A stretch of DNA of 64,000 nt from Serratia nematodiphila DZ0503SBS1 (GTDB taxonomy: Bacteria; Pseudomonadota; Gammaproteobacteria; Enterobacterales; Enterobacteriaceae): the NCBI RefSeq assembly GCF_000738675.1, contig NZ_JPUX01000002.1, forward strand, positions 248,001 through 312,000. Reading direction: 5' to 3'. A program made the position numbers and the translations under genes. The notes under the pieces are model-generated. The model was not told where the DNA came from. It did not search any database and saw only the letters and a program-made list of their open reading frames with translations. This document shows, in pieces, positions 37,396 to 46,997 of this stretch (the stretch's first letter is position 1; each line of letters starts with the position of its first letter).

Positions 37396-39408
37396 TCAGG
37401 AAATCGCGATGAACTGCTCGCGCAGCTGGTGGATTTCGTCGCGCAGCGCAGCCGCCTGCTCGAACTCCAGGTTTTGCGCATGGGTGTACATCTGCGCTTC
37501 CAGATCGCGGATTTTCTGATCCAGCGCTTTCGGCGTAAGGTTCTGCAGCTGAGCGCCGCTGTCCGCCGCCTTGCCCTTGCCTTTAGCCTTGGCGCGGTTG
37601 ACCGGCTGGCCGATCTGCAGAATATCGCCGATCTTCTTGTTCAGCCCCTGCGGCACGATGCCGTTGGCTTCGTTATAGGCCTGCTGCTTGGCGCGGCGCC
37701 GCTCGGTTTCACCGATCGCCTTGGCCATCGAATCGGTGATGCGATCGCCATACAGGATCGCCTTGCCGTTCAGGTTACGCGCCGCGCGGCCGATGGTCTG
37801 GATCAGTGAACGCTCGGAACGCAGGAAACCTTCCTTGTCGGCGTCCAGAATCGCCACCAGCGACACCTCAGGCATGTCGAGGCCCTCACGCAGCAGGTTG
37901 ATGCCCACCAGCACGTCAAACTCGCCCAGACGCAGGTCACGGATGATTTCGACCCGTTCCACGGTATCGATGTCCGAGTGCAGGTAGCGCACGCGCTCGC
38001 CATGCTCTTCCAGGTATTCGGTCAGGTCTTCCGCCATGCGTTTGGTCAGGGTGGTCACCAGCACGCGTTCGTTGATCGCCGCGCGCTTGCGGATCTCGGA
38101 GAGCAGATCGTCCACCTGAGTGGCGACCGGCCGCACTTCCACGATCGGATCCAGCAGTCCGGTCGGGCGCACCACCTGATCGATCAGATCGCCGCCGGAT
38201 TTCTCCAGCTCATATTTGCCCGGCGTGGCGGAAACATAGATGGTCTGCGGCGCCAGCGCCTCGAACTCCTCGAAGCGCAGCGGGCGGTTGTCCAGCGCCG
38301 ACGGCAGACGGAAGCCGTACTCCACCAGCGTTTCCTTGCGCGCGCGGTCGCCCTTGAACATCGCGCCGATCTGCGGAATGGTGACGTGGGATTCGTCGAC
38401 CACCAGCAGGCCGTCCGCCGGCAGGTAGTCGAACAGCGTCGGCGGCGGCTCACCCTCGGCGCGCCCGGAAAGGTAGCGCGAGTAGTTTTCAATGCCCGAG
38501 CAGTAGCCCAGCTCGTTCATCATCTCCAGATCGAACTGGGTGCGCTGCGTCAGGCGTTGCTCTTCCAGCAGCTTGTTGTTGGCCAACAGCACCTTGCGGC
38601 GGTCCGCCAGATCGACCTTGATCTCTTCCATCGCCTGCATGATCCGCTCGCGCGGCGTCACGTAGTGCGACTTCGGGTAAATGGTAAAACGCGGCACCAC
38701 CTGCTCAATCTGCCCGGTCAGCGGATCGAACAGCGACAGCCGTTCCACTTCTTCGTCGAACAGCTCGACGCGCAGCGCCAGCTCGTCCGATTCCGCCGGG
38801 AAGATGTCGATCACCTCGCCGCGCACGCGGAAGGTGGCGCGCTGGAAAGCCTGATCGTTACGGGAATACTGCAGCTCCGCCAGGCGGCGCAAAATGGAGC
38901 GCTGATCGATAATCATCCCCTGGGTCAGGTGCAGCATCATCTTCAGGTAAAGATCCGGATCGCCCAGACCGTAGATCGCCGACACCGACGCCACCACCAC
39001 CACATCGCGCCGCTCCAGCAACGCCTTGGTGGCGGAAAGACGCATCTGTTCGATGTGCTCGTTCACCGAAGCGTCTTTTTCAATGAAGGTGTCGGAGCTG
39101 GGCACGTAGGCTTCCGGCTGGTAGTAGTCGTAGTAGGAGACGAAGTATTCCACCGCATTCTCAGGGAAAAACGCTTTCATCTCGCCGTACAGCTGCGCCG
39201 CCAGCGTCTTGTTCGGCGCCAGCACCATGGTCGGCCGATTCAGATCGGCTATCACGTTGGCGATGGTGAACGTTTTGCCCGAACCGGTGACCCCCAGCAG
39301 CGTCTGGTGCGCCAGGCCGTCTTCCAGCCCCTCTTCCAGCTTGCGGATGGCTTCCGGCTGATCGCCGGCCGGTTTGAACTCGGAATGCAGTTTGAAAAGT
39401 TTACTCAT
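37396..39408 (-). CDS. uvrB: UvrABC subunit B (UvrB)
   Basis: A 670-residue damage-verifying helicase of nucleotide excision repair. Walker [11 protein letters not shown], the DNA-clamping beta-hairpin [21 protein letters not shown] region, DESH box (VVDESHVTI), helicase motif VI (QTIGRAARN) and the C-terminal UVR domain that recruits UvrC are all present. A LexA box lies 111 bases upstream. Confidence 0.97.
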   Translation of the reverse strand: MSKLFKLHSEFKPAGDQPEAIRKLEEGLEDGLAHQTLLGVTGSGKTFTIANVIADLNRPTMVLAPNKTLAAQLYGEMKAFFPENAVEYFVSYYDYYQPEAYVPSSDTFIEKDASVNEHIEQMRLSATKALLERRDVVVVASVSAIYGLGDPDLYLKMMLHLTQGMIIDQRSILRRLAELQYSRNDQAFQRATFRVRGEVIDIFPAESDELALRVELFDEEVERLSLFDPLTGQIEQVVPRFTIYPKSHYVTPRERIMQAMEEIKVDLADRRKVLLANNKLLEEQRLTQRTQFDLEMMNELGYCSGIENYSRYLSGRAEGEPPPTLFDYLPADGLLVVDESHVTIPQIGAMFKGDRARKETLVEYGFRLPSALDNRPLRFEEFEALAPQTIYVSATPGKYELEKSGGDLIDQVVRPTGLLDPIVEVRPVATQVDDLLSEIRKRAAINERVLVTTLTKRMAEDLTEYLEEHGERVRYLHSDIDTVERVEIIRDLRLGEFDVLVGINLLREGLDMPEVSLVAILDADKEGFLRSERSLIQTIGRAARNLNGKAILYGDRITDSMAKAIGETERRRAKQQAYNEANGIVPQGLNKKIGDILQIGQPVNRAKAKGKGKAADSGAQLQNLTPKALDQKIRDLEAQMYTHAQNLEFEQAAALRDEIHQLREQFIAIS

Positions 39409-39518
39409 TGCTCGGCTACCCTGTGGAGATGCGCGCGCTCAGGCGGCCAGCCGGCTCTGCGCCGGATATGGCCCCTAATTATGGAAAGTGTCGGCGATTT
39501 GCGCCAGTGCCCATGATA

Positions 39519-39534
39519 CTGGATATAAAACCAG
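39519..39534. promoter_or_regulatory. LexA (SOS) box of uvrB
   Basis: CTG-GATATAAAAC-CAG fits CTG-N10-CAG and resembles the E. coli uvrB SOS box. It places uvrB under LexA control. Confidence 0.85.
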
Positions 39535-39836
39535 CTTCAAGCGGATTCGTCGCTGCGCCCGGCACGGCGGCGATGCCGTTGCACCGTGAGGTTACAGCCG
39601 GGTGACATTTTTATTGTCAATAACAGATTTATCCCCAGAACTTGCCGCGAATTAACTTATTGATAGCACCGCGTCGAAAAATCATACATAGAGACCTGAT
39701 CAATACCCTTGTGTCTTGATTTTAATTAATCTATTGATATATAAGATATTTAATAAAAAGACGAGAATGCGGGCAAAGCGAACAGAACCCGCGTCGGCTC
39801 TCGCTTTACAGCGTTTTTCTAAATCTAATGCACAAG

Positions 39837-39861
39837 GTTATCCACAGGAATAGTGGATAAC
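39837..39861. promoter_or_regulatory. Inverted pair of DnaA boxes
   Basis: GTTATCCAC-N7-GTGGATAAC gives one perfect DnaA box (TTATCCACA) and one near-perfect box on the other strand (TTATCCACT). A weaker box TTATCCCCA lies at 39629-39637. A DnaA box has been described upstream of E. coli uvrB; here the pair is about 430 bases from the gene. Confidence 0.6.
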
Positions 39862-40075
39862 TCTCACCGCCCCGCCCGGGGCGGGAGTTACAGAAAGAAA
39901 GCTTTTCGCCCTTTACACTCGCCAAAATGGCTTTTTTAGTTATTTTTTCATAAAAATATCGCTTTGTTTATGCCGATTAATACTAAAAATCCCCATTGCT
40001 AAAATCGCATTGCCCCCTTTCTCGCGGATCGCGCTTGACGGCGGCGCAATGCCTTGCACCATGCCCTCACCGCAG

Positions 40076-40092
40076 AGCACCACAAGAGTGCA
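40076..40092. promoter_or_regulatory. NtrC box
   Basis: The sequence contains GCAC-N7-GTGC (40077-40091), the NtrC consensus form. A half-matching copy (TGCAC at 40055-40059) lies just upstream. The distance of about 150 bases to the sigma-54 promoter start is normal for an NtrC enhancer. Confidence 0.65.
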
Positions 40093-40209
40093 AAAAACGT
40101 CCGGGTTAACTTCCCGGCGTATTTTCAGGCCGCCGCGGCAGAGCGCGTCAGGCCTGATTAGCGGTTAACAAGACGATAACAACCTCCCGTTTTCACCCGG
40201 CGACAAAAT

Positions 40210-40225
40210 TGGCCTGGGAGTTGCT
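40210..40225 (+). promoter_or_regulatory. Sigma-54 promoter
   Basis: TGGCCTGGGAGTTGCT has GG and GC exactly ten bases apart, matching TGGCAC-N5-TTGCW. With the NtrC box upstream it forms a nitrogen-starvation promoter reading toward the urtE-like gene. Confidence 0.7.
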
Positions 40226-40516
40226 TTATCTTCCTGCGTATCAATGCGGTGCGGCGGCGTGATGCGCTGCCAGCCGCAGCGTGTACGCCTCGCGGTGCTA
40301 TCGCCTGTAAAAGCGCAAGAACGACACCAAGTCGTCACAAGCGTCGTTTTTAACGACATATTGACTGTCATTCCGTCCACCGCAGACCTTGCTCTGGCTC
40401 ATCGGACGGACGGCATCTTGTTCCAGACATTGCCACACTCGGGAAATTCGCCGCGCATGCGGCCTTTGCTGTCCCCCGCCAACGAGTGAAACGAGCGTCT
40501 ATGAGGAGAATGCCAA

Positions 40517-41239
40517 ATGCTGAGCCTGAGATCGGTCAATCAATTCTACGGTCAAAACCACACCCTGTGGGACATCAACCTGGAGCTGCCGCGCGGCCAG
40601 TGCACCGTGCTGCTCGGGCGCAACGGCGTGGGCAAGACCACGCTGGTCAACTGCATCATGGGGCATTTGCCGGTAGTGAGCGGCAGCATGACCTGGCAGC
40701 CGGCAGATCAGCCGCCGCAAAACCTGCTGCTGCAACCGATGGAGCGCCGCGCCGCACTCGGCATCAGCCACGTCCCGCAAGGGCGGCAACTCTTCTCGCA
40801 GCTGAGCGTGGAAGAGAATCTGCAGGTGGCGCAGATGGCCGTGCGCGGCGCCCCTCGCCGCATTCCGCCGCTGATCTACAGCCTGTTTCCCAATTTGCGC
40901 CAGATGCGTACCCGCCGCGCCGGCGATCTGTGCGAAGGCGCCCAACGCCAGTTGGCGATCGGCCGTGCGCTGGCGCAGGAACCGGCACTGCTGATCCTCG
41001 ACGAACCGACGGCGGGCATGCCACCTTCGATCGCCGCCGACATCGGCAACGTGATCCGCAGGCTCAACTTTGAGTTGGGCATGACCATTTTGCTGGTAGA
41101 GCATCAGCTGCCGTTCGTGCGCCGGGTGGCGGACCGCTTTTGTCTGCTCGATAGCGGGCGCACCGTGGCGCACGGCGCGCTGACGCAGCTGGATGAGGCG
41201 CTGATCGGCGCCGGGCTGGCGGAACAGAACGGAGGATGA
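40517..41239 (+). CDS. urtE: Orphan urea ABC transporter ATPase, UrtE-like
   Basis: A 240-residue ABC ATPase of the LivF/UrtE branch: Walker A GRNGVGKTT, GISHVPQGRQLFSQLSVEENL, Walker B LLILDEPTAGM and VEHQLPFVRRVADRF. The signature motif is odd: where LSGGQQQQ is expected it reads LCEGAQRQLA. UrtE normally serves the five-gene urea importer, but urtA-D are absent here. It follows a sigma-54/NtrC promoter and fills the gap between uvrB and bioD. Function without partners is doubtful unless they lie elsewhere. Confidence 0.8.
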   Translation: MLSLRSVNQFYGQNHTLWDINLELPRGQCTVLLGRNGVGKTTLVNCIMGHLPVVSGSMTWQPADQPPQNLLLQPMERRAALGISHVPQGRQLFSQLSVEENLQVAQMAVRGAPRRIPPLIYSLFPNLRQMRTRRAGDLCEGAQRQLAIGRALAQEPALLILDEPTAGMPPSIAADIGNVIRRLNFELGMTILLVEHQLPFVRRVADRFCLLDSGRTVAHGALTQLDEALIGAGLAEQNGG

Positions 41240-41265
41240 GGGAGCGAGGCTCCCTCATTGAGAGT

Positions 41266-41940
41266 TTATAACAGGCTGATATCCAGATACTGCCCCAACG
41301 GCGCTCGTTCGGCCTGCGGCAGGTGCGGGATTTCGCCTAGCAGCGGCGCCGGCAGCATGCGGCGCAGCGTGGCCAGGTATTCCTGATGCCGCCGCCCCGG
41401 CGGCGCCACGTCGTTGGCGATCCAACCGGCCAACGTCAGCCCCGCCTGTTGCACCGCCTGCGCCGTCAACACCGCATGGTTGATACAGCCCAGTTTGATG
41501 CCCACCACCAGGATCACCGGCAGTTGCTCCTGCTGCACCCAGTCGGCGAAGGTGTACTGCGCCGACAGCGGAGTAAACCACCCGCCGGCGCCCTCGACCA
41601 ATACCCAGTCGGCGCGCTGTTCCAGCCGGCGCAGGCCGTCGGACAGCCGCGCCGCGTCGATCGGCCGGCCTTCATCGGCGCTGACGATATGCGGCGAGGT
41701 CGGTTCGGCAAACACGTAAGGGTTCACTTCGTCGTACCCCAGCGCCACGCCGCTGTTGGCCTGCAGCGCCAGCGCGTCGCCGTTGCGCAGCCCCTCGGCG
41801 GTCATCTCGCTGCCCGAGGCCACCGGCTTATAGCCGGCGCTGCGGTAGCCCGCCAGATTGGCGGCCTGCAGCAAGGCGCTGCTGGCGACGGTTTTCCCCA
41901 CTTCGGTGTCGGTGCCGGTCACGAACCAACGTTTAATCAC
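41266..41940 (-). CDS. bioD: Dethiobiotin synthetase BioD
   Basis: A 224-residue ATP-dependent carboxylase that closes the ureido ring of dethiobiotin. The P-loop-like GTDTEVGKTVASSAL and VEGAGGWFTPL are intact. Last gene of bioBFCD, overlapping bioC by eight bases. Confidence 0.95.
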   Translation of the reverse strand: MIKRWFVTGTDTEVGKTVASSALLQAANLAGYRSAGYKPVASGSEMTAEGLRNGDALALQANSGVALGYDEVNPYVFAEPTSPHIVSADEGRPIDAARLSDGLRRLEQRADWVLVEGAGGWFTPLSAQYTFADWVQQEQLPVILVVGIKLGCINHAVLTAQAVQQAGLTLAGWIANDVAPPGRRHQEYLATLRRMLPAPLLGEIPHLPQAERAPLGQYLDISLL

Positions 41941-42700
41941 GATAAATCACTCCATAAGCCAGATGATAGCTGAGCGGGAACTGCCCCTGCCGGCACGGGT
42001 AAGCCGCCTGCAGCGCGGCGAGGCGGCCGCGCGACATCAGGCCGCCCTCGCGTCCCTGGTGCAGATGCGTCGCCCCGATGCCCTTGAGCGAACGCATCAG
42101 CGTCATCACGTCCGGGTAATTCAGGGTGCGCAGCTCCGTCACCAGCTCGTGTCGATAGTCGGCGCAGGCGGCGCGGATCTGCGCCAGCGGCAGGAAGGCG
42201 TTCACATGACGTTCGCCGTCCACCTGTTGCCAGGCGTCCCCCAATTCCTGCAGCGAGCCCGCCGCCAGCGTGGAGAACAGGATCACACCGCCGGGCCGGG
42301 TGACGCGATACAGCTCCGCCAACGCGGCGGGCAGATCGCTGCACCACTGCACCACCAGGCTGCTGAAACAGATGTCCATCGCCGCGTCGGGCAACGGCAC
42401 CTGCTCGATATCGCCCAGCAGATAATGGTGCGCCGCCTGTTGCTGGCGGGCGAATGCCAACATCCCCGGCGCCAGATCGAGCGCCGTCACCTGCTTGCCG
42501 CGCTCGCGCCACAGACGGCTGAAATAGCCGGTGCCGCAGCCGGCATCCAGCAGCCGTTCGCCCGGGTGGGAACTCCCCATCCCCAGTAAGCGCTCGCCAA
42601 CATCACGCTGCAGCGCGGCGGCGGCGTCGTAGCTGCCGGCCGCGCGGCTGAAGGCCGAGGCGACCGCCTGTTTGTTCACTGTGTCATTGGCTGACGTCAT
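41933..42700 (-). CDS. bioC: Malonyl-ACP O-methyltransferase BioC
   Basis: A 255-residue SAM methyltransferase that masks malonyl-ACP so fatty-acid synthase can build the pimelate chain. Motif I is [15 protein letters not shown]. It overlaps bioF by 17 bases and bioD by eight, indicating tight coupling. Confidence 0.95.
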   Translation of the reverse strand: MTSANDTVNKQAVASAFSRAAGSYDAAAALQRDVGERLLGMGSSHPGERLLDAGCGTGYFSRLWRERGKQVTALDLAPGMLAFARQQQAAHHYLLGDIEQVPLPDAAMDICFSSLVVQWCSDLPAALAELYRVTRPGGVILFSTLAAGSLQELGDAWQQVDGERHVNAFLPLAQIRAACADYRHELVTELRTLNYPDVMTLMRSLKGIGATHLHQGREGGLMSRGRLAALQAAYPCRQGQFPLSYHLAYGVIYRD

Positions 42701-43835
42701 GCAATACCTCCAGCAGGCGATCGATATCCTGCGGCTGGTGCGCCGCCGTCAGGGTAATGCGCAGCCGCGCGCCGCCCGGCGGTACCGTCGGCGGACGGAT
42801 GGCGCTCACCCACAGGCCGCGATCGCGCAGACGGGTCGCCAGATCGAGCGCACGCTGATTGTCCCCCACCAGCAGCGGCTGGATGGCGGTGTCGGAATCC
42901 GTCAGGGTCAGCGCCAGCGGCGCCGCGCCCTGGCGGAAACGCCGGATGTTGTCCTGCAGCCGGGCGCGCAGTTCATCGCCCTCTCGAATGCAGGCCAGCG
43001 CCGCCTGCAGCGCGCAGGCCTGCGCCGGCGGCATCGCGGTGCTGTAGATCAGATGGCGAGCGAACTGCAGCAGATATTCGGCGGTCGCCTCATCGCACAG
43101 CACCGCCGCGCCACTGACGCCGAACGCCTTGCCGAAGGTCGCCACCAGCAGTTCAGGACGCACGCCCTGCTGCCAGCAGCTGCCGCGGCCTTGCTCGCCG
43201 CGCACGCCGACGCCGTGGGCATCGTCCACCATCAGCCAGGCGCCCGCCGCGCGGGTTAAGCGATGCAGCTCCGCCAACGGTGCGCCGTCGCCGTCCATGC
43301 TGAACACCCCTTCGGTCACCGCCAGCCGCTGCCCGTCGCAGGGTTTGGCCAGCAGATCCGCCAGCGCCTGCGGCTGGTTGTGCTGGAAGCGACGCAGCTC
43401 GGCCGGCGACTGAGCCGCCGCCTCCAGCAGCGAGGCATGGCTGAGGCGATCGGCCAAAATGCGATCGCCCTTTTGCATCAACGCCGCCAGCACCGCCTGG
43501 TTGGCGGCGTAGCCGGAGATGAACAGCAGCGCGCGCGGATAGCCGAGCCACGCCGCCAGTTGCTCCTCCAGCGCCTGATGCGCCGCGCTAAAGCCGGTGA
43601 CGTGGCCCGAACCGCCGCTGCCGACGCCGTAACGCTGCGCGCCCTGCTGCCAGGCGGCGATCACCCGCGCATCCTGGCTCAGCCCCAGGTAGTCGTTACC
43701 GGAGAAGTTCAGGTAGAGACGATCGCCGAGCCGGATCTGGCGGCCGTTGCCGCCCTCGGTGGTCTGTCGCCGGCGGTAGGCGGCGTTCAAACGCCGCTCC
43801 GCCAGCGCCTGCTCGATGCGTTGTGGCCAGCTCAT
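42684..43835 (-). CDS. bioF: 8-amino-7-oxononanoate synthase BioF
   Basis: A 383-residue PLP enzyme condensing pimeloyl-ACP with alanine. [15 protein letters not shown] and the PLP-lysine segment [13 protein letters not shown] are diagnostic. Start ATG 43835 overlaps the bioB stop by one base; the longer reading is a bioB shadow. Confidence 0.95.
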   Translation of the reverse strand: MSWPQRIEQALAERRLNAAYRRRQTTEGGNGRQIRLGDRLYLNFSGNDYLGLSQDARVIAAWQQGAQRYGVGSGGSGHVTGFSAAHQALEEQLAAWLGYPRALLFISGYAANQAVLAALMQKGDRILADRLSHASLLEAAAQSPAELRRFQHNQPQALADLLAKPCDGQRLAVTEGVFSMDGDGAPLAELHRLTRAAGAWLMVDDAHGVGVRGEQGRGSCWQQGVRPELLVATFGKAFGVSGAAVLCDEATAEYLLQFARHLIYSTAMPPAQACALQAALACIREGDELRARLQDNIRRFRQGAAPLALTLTDSDTAIQPLLVGDNQRALDLATRLRDRGLWVSAIRPPTVPPGGARLRITLTAAHQPQDIDRLLEVLHDVSQ

Positions 43836-44872
43836 CACGGCGCCGCGTTGTAAAACTCGGCGGTATCGGCGTTCAGCAGTTGCTTGGCCAGCACCTGCTG
43901 TTGCTGGTTGTCGCCGTGTTCGGTTGCGGTCTGCTGCGGGTTGAGCCCCAGCTTGCGGAACAGCTGCAGGTCTTTGTCTTCTTCCGGATTCGGCGTGGTC
44001 AGCAGCTTGCAGCCGTAGAAGATGGAGTTGGCGCCGGCCATGAAGCACATCGCCTGCGTCTGTTCGTTCATCTGTTCGCGGCCGGCGGAGAGACGGACAT
44101 AAGAGGCCGGCATCATGATGCGCGCCACCGCGATAGTGCGGATGAAATCAAACGGATCGACGTCATCGTTATCCGCCAGCGGCGTGCCTTTCACCTTCAC
44201 CAACATGTTGATCGGCACGCTCTCCGGCGGTTTCGGCAGGTTGGCCAGCTGCACCAGCAGCCCCGCGCGGTCGCGCACCGTTTCACCCAGCCCGACGATG
44301 CCGCCGGAGCACACTTTGATGCCAGCGTCGCGCACCTTGTCGAGCGTATCCAGGCGTTCCTGGTAGCTGCGGGTAGTGATGATGCTGCCGTAGAACTCCG
44401 GCGAGGTGTCGAGGTTATGGTTGTAGTAATCCAGCCCGGCCTCCGCCAACCGCTCGGCCTGAGTACCGTCAAGCGTGCCCAGCGTCATGCAGGTTTCCAT
44501 GCCCATCGCTTTCACGCCCTGCACCATCTGCTGCAGATAAGGCATATCGCGCTCGTGCGGGTTCTTCCACGCCGCGCCCATGCAAAAACGGGTCGAGCCG
44601 TTCGCTTTAGCTTTGCGCGCCGATTCCAGTACCTGCTCGACCTGCATCAACCGCTCCGACTCCAGGCCGGTCTTGTAGCGTGAGCTCTGCGGGCAGTATT
44701 TACAGTCTTCCGGGCAAGCGCCGGTTTTGATCGACAGCAGTGTGCTGACCTGCACCTGACGCGGGTCGAAGTGCTGACGGTGTACGGTTTGCGCTTCGAA
44801 CAGCAGTTCCAGCAGCGGTTTATCAAACAGGGCCTGGGCTTGCCCTACTGTCCAGTGAATGCGGTCGGCCAT
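43835..44872 (-). CDS. bioB: Biotin synthase BioB
   Basis: A 345-residue radical-SAM enzyme inserting sulfur into dethiobiotin. The radical-SAM cluster motif is CPEDCKYC, and the auxiliary [2Fe-2S] ligands, including the Arg in [11 protein letters not shown], are present. ATG 44872 aligns with the E. coli start; 44875 is an in-frame alternative one codon earlier with GGAG five bases upstream. Confidence 0.96.
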   Translation of the reverse strand: MADRIHWTVGQAQALFDKPLLELLFEAQTVHRQHFDPRQVQVSTLLSIKTGACPEDCKYCPQSSRYKTGLESERLMQVEQVLESARKAKANGSTRFCMGAAWKNPHERDMPYLQQMVQGVKAMGMETCMTLGTLDGTQAERLAEAGLDYYNHNLDTSPEFYGSIITTRSYQERLDTLDKVRDAGIKVCSGGIVGLGETVRDRAGLLVQLANLPKPPESVPINMLVKVKGTPLADNDDVDPFDFIRTIAVARIMMPASYVRLSAGREQMNEQTQAMCFMAGANSIFYGCKLLTTPNPEEDKDLQLFRKLGLNPQQTATEHGDNQQQQVLAKQLLNADTAEFYNAAP

Positions 44873-44924
44873 CATGGCGTCTCCAAAACGAAAAAGTGTC
44901 GCCAGTTTAAATATTGCGGATATA

Positions 44925-44958
44925 CTGTCAACCAATCTTAATTCAATTTGGTTTACAA
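44925..44958. promoter_or_regulatory. BirA operator (bioO)
   Basis: CTGTCAACC-N16-GGTTTACAA in the bioA/bioB divergent region matches the BirA operator (TTGTAAACC-N16-GGTTTACAA). BirA-biotinoyl-AMP binding would repress both directions. It ends two bases before the bioA start, so the bioA leader is very short. Confidence 0.85.
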
Positions 44959-44960
44959 GC

Positions 44961-46235
44961 ATGTCTGTCACCGCTTCCGACCTGGCGTTTGACCAACGTC
45001 ATATCTGGCACCCCTACACCTCCATGAGCCGCCCGTTGCCCTGTTACCCGATCGAGTCGGCCAGCGGCGTCGAGCTGCAGCTGGCGGATGGCCGGCGCCT
45101 GGTGGACGGCATGTCCTCCTGGTGGGCGGCGATCCACGGTTACAACCATCCGAGTCTGAATCAGGCCGCCAGCCAGCAGTTGGAGAAGATGTCGCACGTG
45201 ATGTTCGGCGGCATCACCCATCCGGCCGCCATCTCGCTGTGCCGTCGGCTGGTGGAAATGACGCCGGAAGCGCTGCAGTGCGTGTTCCTGGCAGATTCCG
45301 GTTCGGTGGCGGTGGAAGTGTCACTGAAGATGGCGCTGCAGTACTGGCAGGCGCGCGGCGAGCGCCGGCAGCGCATCCTCACTCTGCGCCACGGCTATCA
45401 CGGCGATACCTTCGGCGCGATGTCGGTCTGCGATCCGGACAACTCGATGCACAGCCTCTATCAGGGCTATCTGGCGCCGCACCTGTTCGCCACCGCGCCG
45501 CAGTGCCGCTTCGACGAGGAATGGCGCGAAGAAGACATTGCGCCGTTCGCCGCGCTGCTGGAGCAGCACGCCGGTGAAGTAGCGGCGGTGATCCTGGAGC
45601 CGGTGGTGCAAGGCGCCGGCGGCATGCGCATCTACCACCCAACCTACCTCAAGCGGGTGCGCGAGCTGTGCGACCGCCATCAGGTGCTGCTGATCGCCGA
45701 CGAGATCGCCACCGGCTTCGGCCGCACCGGCAAGCTGTTCGCCTGCGAACACGCGCAGGTGGTGCCGGACATTCTCTGTCTGGGCAAGGCGCTGACCGGC
45801 GGTTACATGACCCTTTCCGCCACCCTGACCACCCGCCACGTGGCGGAGACCATCAGCAACGGCGCGGCCGGCTGCTTTATGCACGGGCCGACCTTTATGG
45901 GCAACCCGCTGGCCTGCGCCGTGGCGGACGCCAGCCTGGCGCTGCTGGCGGAAAATCGCTGGCAGGCGCAGGTGAGCGCCATCGAGGCCCAGCTGAAGCA
46001 AGAACTGCTGCCGTTGGCGGCGCTGCCGAAGGTGGCGGACGTGCGGGTGCTGGGGGCGATTGGGGTGGTGGAGATGCGCGAACCGGTGGATGTCGCCGAG
46101 CTGCAGCGCGGGTTCGTCGAGCGCGGGGTATGGATCCGGCCGTTCGGCAAGCTGATTTACCTGATGCCGCCTTACATCATCGAAGCGGACCAGCTCAGCC
46201 GCCTGACCGCCGCCGTGGCTGCCGCCGCGCGTTAA
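44961..46235 (+). CDS. bioA: DAPA aminotransferase BioA
   Basis: A 424-residue PLP enzyme making 7,8-diaminopelargonate using SAM as amino donor. [22 protein letters not shown] and the PLP-lysine [12 protein letters not shown] match the family. Divergent from bioBFCD around the BirA operator. Confidence 0.95.
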   Translation: MSVTASDLAFDQRHIWHPYTSMSRPLPCYPIESASGVELQLADGRRLVDGMSSWWAAIHGYNHPSLNQAASQQLEKMSHVMFGGITHPAAISLCRRLVEMTPEALQCVFLADSGSVAVEVSLKMALQYWQARGERRQRILTLRHGYHGDTFGAMSVCDPDNSMHSLYQGYLAPHLFATAPQCRFDEEWREEDIAPFAALLEQHAGEVAAVILEPVVQGAGGMRIYHPTYLKRVRELCDRHQVLLIADEIATGFGRTGKLFACEHAQVVPDILCLGKALTGGYMTLSATLTTRHVAETISNGAAGCFMHGPTFMGNPLACAVADASLALLAENRWQAQVSAIEAQLKQELLPLAALPKVADVRVLGAIGVVEMREPVDVAELQRGFVERGVWIRPFGKLIYLMPPYIIEADQLSRLTAAVAAAAR

Positions 46236-46239
46236 TGCC

Positions 46240-46641
46240 TTACCAATGCTGGTCGAGATAGCGGGCCAGCAATCCCAGGCACAGCAGCCAGAGTAAAATG
46301 ATCATCGCCGCCGCCATGCGGCCGGTGGGGTTGTCGACGCGCTGTTGCGCCTTCTCGCGCAGCTCGGCCATCAGCGGCTTGGGGATCAGGCGCACCGCCA
46401 GCATGATGCCCAACGGTACGATAATCACGTCGTCTAGATAGCCCAATACCGGAATGAAGTCCGGGATCAGATCGATCGGCGAGATCGCATAGCCGGCCAC
46501 CAGCAGTGCGATCAGCTTGGCATACCACGGGGTGCGCTTATCACGGGCGGCCAGCCACAGCGCGTAAATATCGCGCTTGATGCCTTTGGCCCAACGGCGC
46601 AGCCAGCCGAACCACGGCGTGCGTTTTTTCAGTGAAATCAT
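46240..46641 (-). CDS. YkvA-family (DUF1232) membrane protein
   Basis: A 133-residue protein with the DUF1232 core PWYAKLIALLVAGYAISPIDLIPDFIPVLGYLDDVII (segments seen within about 40-80) and a second hydrophobic helix near the C-terminus. Function unknown. It ends four bases from the bioA stop and begins two bases after dmeR on the same strand, so it may be co-expressed with dmeR. Confidence 0.85.
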   Translation of the reverse strand: MISLKKRTPWFGWLRRWAKGIKRDIYALWLAARDKRTPWYAKLIALLVAGYAISPIDLIPDFIPVLGYLDDVIIVPLGIMLAVRLIPKPLMAELREKAQQRVDNPTGRMAAAMIILLWLLCLGLLARYLDQHW

Positions 46642-46643
46642 GA

Positions 46644-46919
46644 TTACTTCATATAAGAACGTAAAACGGTCATCAATTGCTCGATGTCCTGCTCGCGCTG
46701 CTGCGGCGTCGCGTCCGCGGCAGCCAGATGTTCGCGCACATGCCCTTCCAGCACCTGCGCCATTAAACCGTTGACCGCGCCGCGCACCGCCGCGATCTGC
46801 TGCAGCACAGCAGAACATTCGCCGCCGCTCTCCAGCGCGCGCTCCAGCGCTTCGGCCTGCCCTTTAATGCGGCGCACCCGCGCCAACAGCTTCTTTTGAT
46901 CTCTGAGGGTATGGCTCAT
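46644..46919 (-). CDS. dmeR: RcnR/FrmR-family metal repressor DmeR
   Basis: A 91-residue all-helical repressor. His3, Cys35, His60 and His64 form the nickel/cobalt-binding set known from RcnR; FrmR-type formaldehyde sensors lack His3 and His64. It faces dmeF across a perfect palindrome, so it most likely releases that operator on binding Ni(II) or Co(II). Confidence 0.85.
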   Translation of the reverse strand: MSHTLRDQKKLLARVRRIKGQAEALERALESGGECSAVLQQIAAVRGAVNGLMAQVLEGHVREHLAAADATPQQREQDIEQLMTVLRSYMK

Positions 46920-46940
46920 TATTTCCGCCTGATTGTTATT

Positions 46941-46960
46941 TACTATACTGGAGTATAGTA
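46941..46960. promoter_or_regulatory. DmeR operator
   Basis: TACTATACT-GG-AGTATAGTA is a perfect 20-base palindrome between dmeR and dmeF, with the GC-poor arms and central G tract typical of RcnR/DmeR-type sites. Confidence 0.75.
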
Positions 46961-46997
46961 TATTTCAGCACGCTACCTTTTGCTGAGGAACTTCACC

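Larger units (their letters stand above)
39409..40516. other. 1.1-kb non-coding region between uvrB and urtE-like gene
   Basis: No convincing gene. From the uvrB end it holds a LexA box (39519-39534), a DnaA-like box (39629-39637), an AT-rich block, a palindromic DnaA-box pair (39837-39861), a GC hairpin (about 39868-39884), an NtrC box (40076-40092) and a sigma-54 promoter (40210-40225). The last 290 bases lead to the urtE-like gene and contain no recognisable remnant of other urea-transporter genes, though a large internal deletion would explain the layout. Confidence 0.65.

Noticed and set aside
37978..39516. 512-codon open frame antisense to uvrB
   Set aside because: Shadow of uvrB with no recognisable domain.
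40244..40489. 81-codon frame between the sigma-54 promoter and urtE
   Set aside because: No ribosome site or family resemblance; probably leader sequence.
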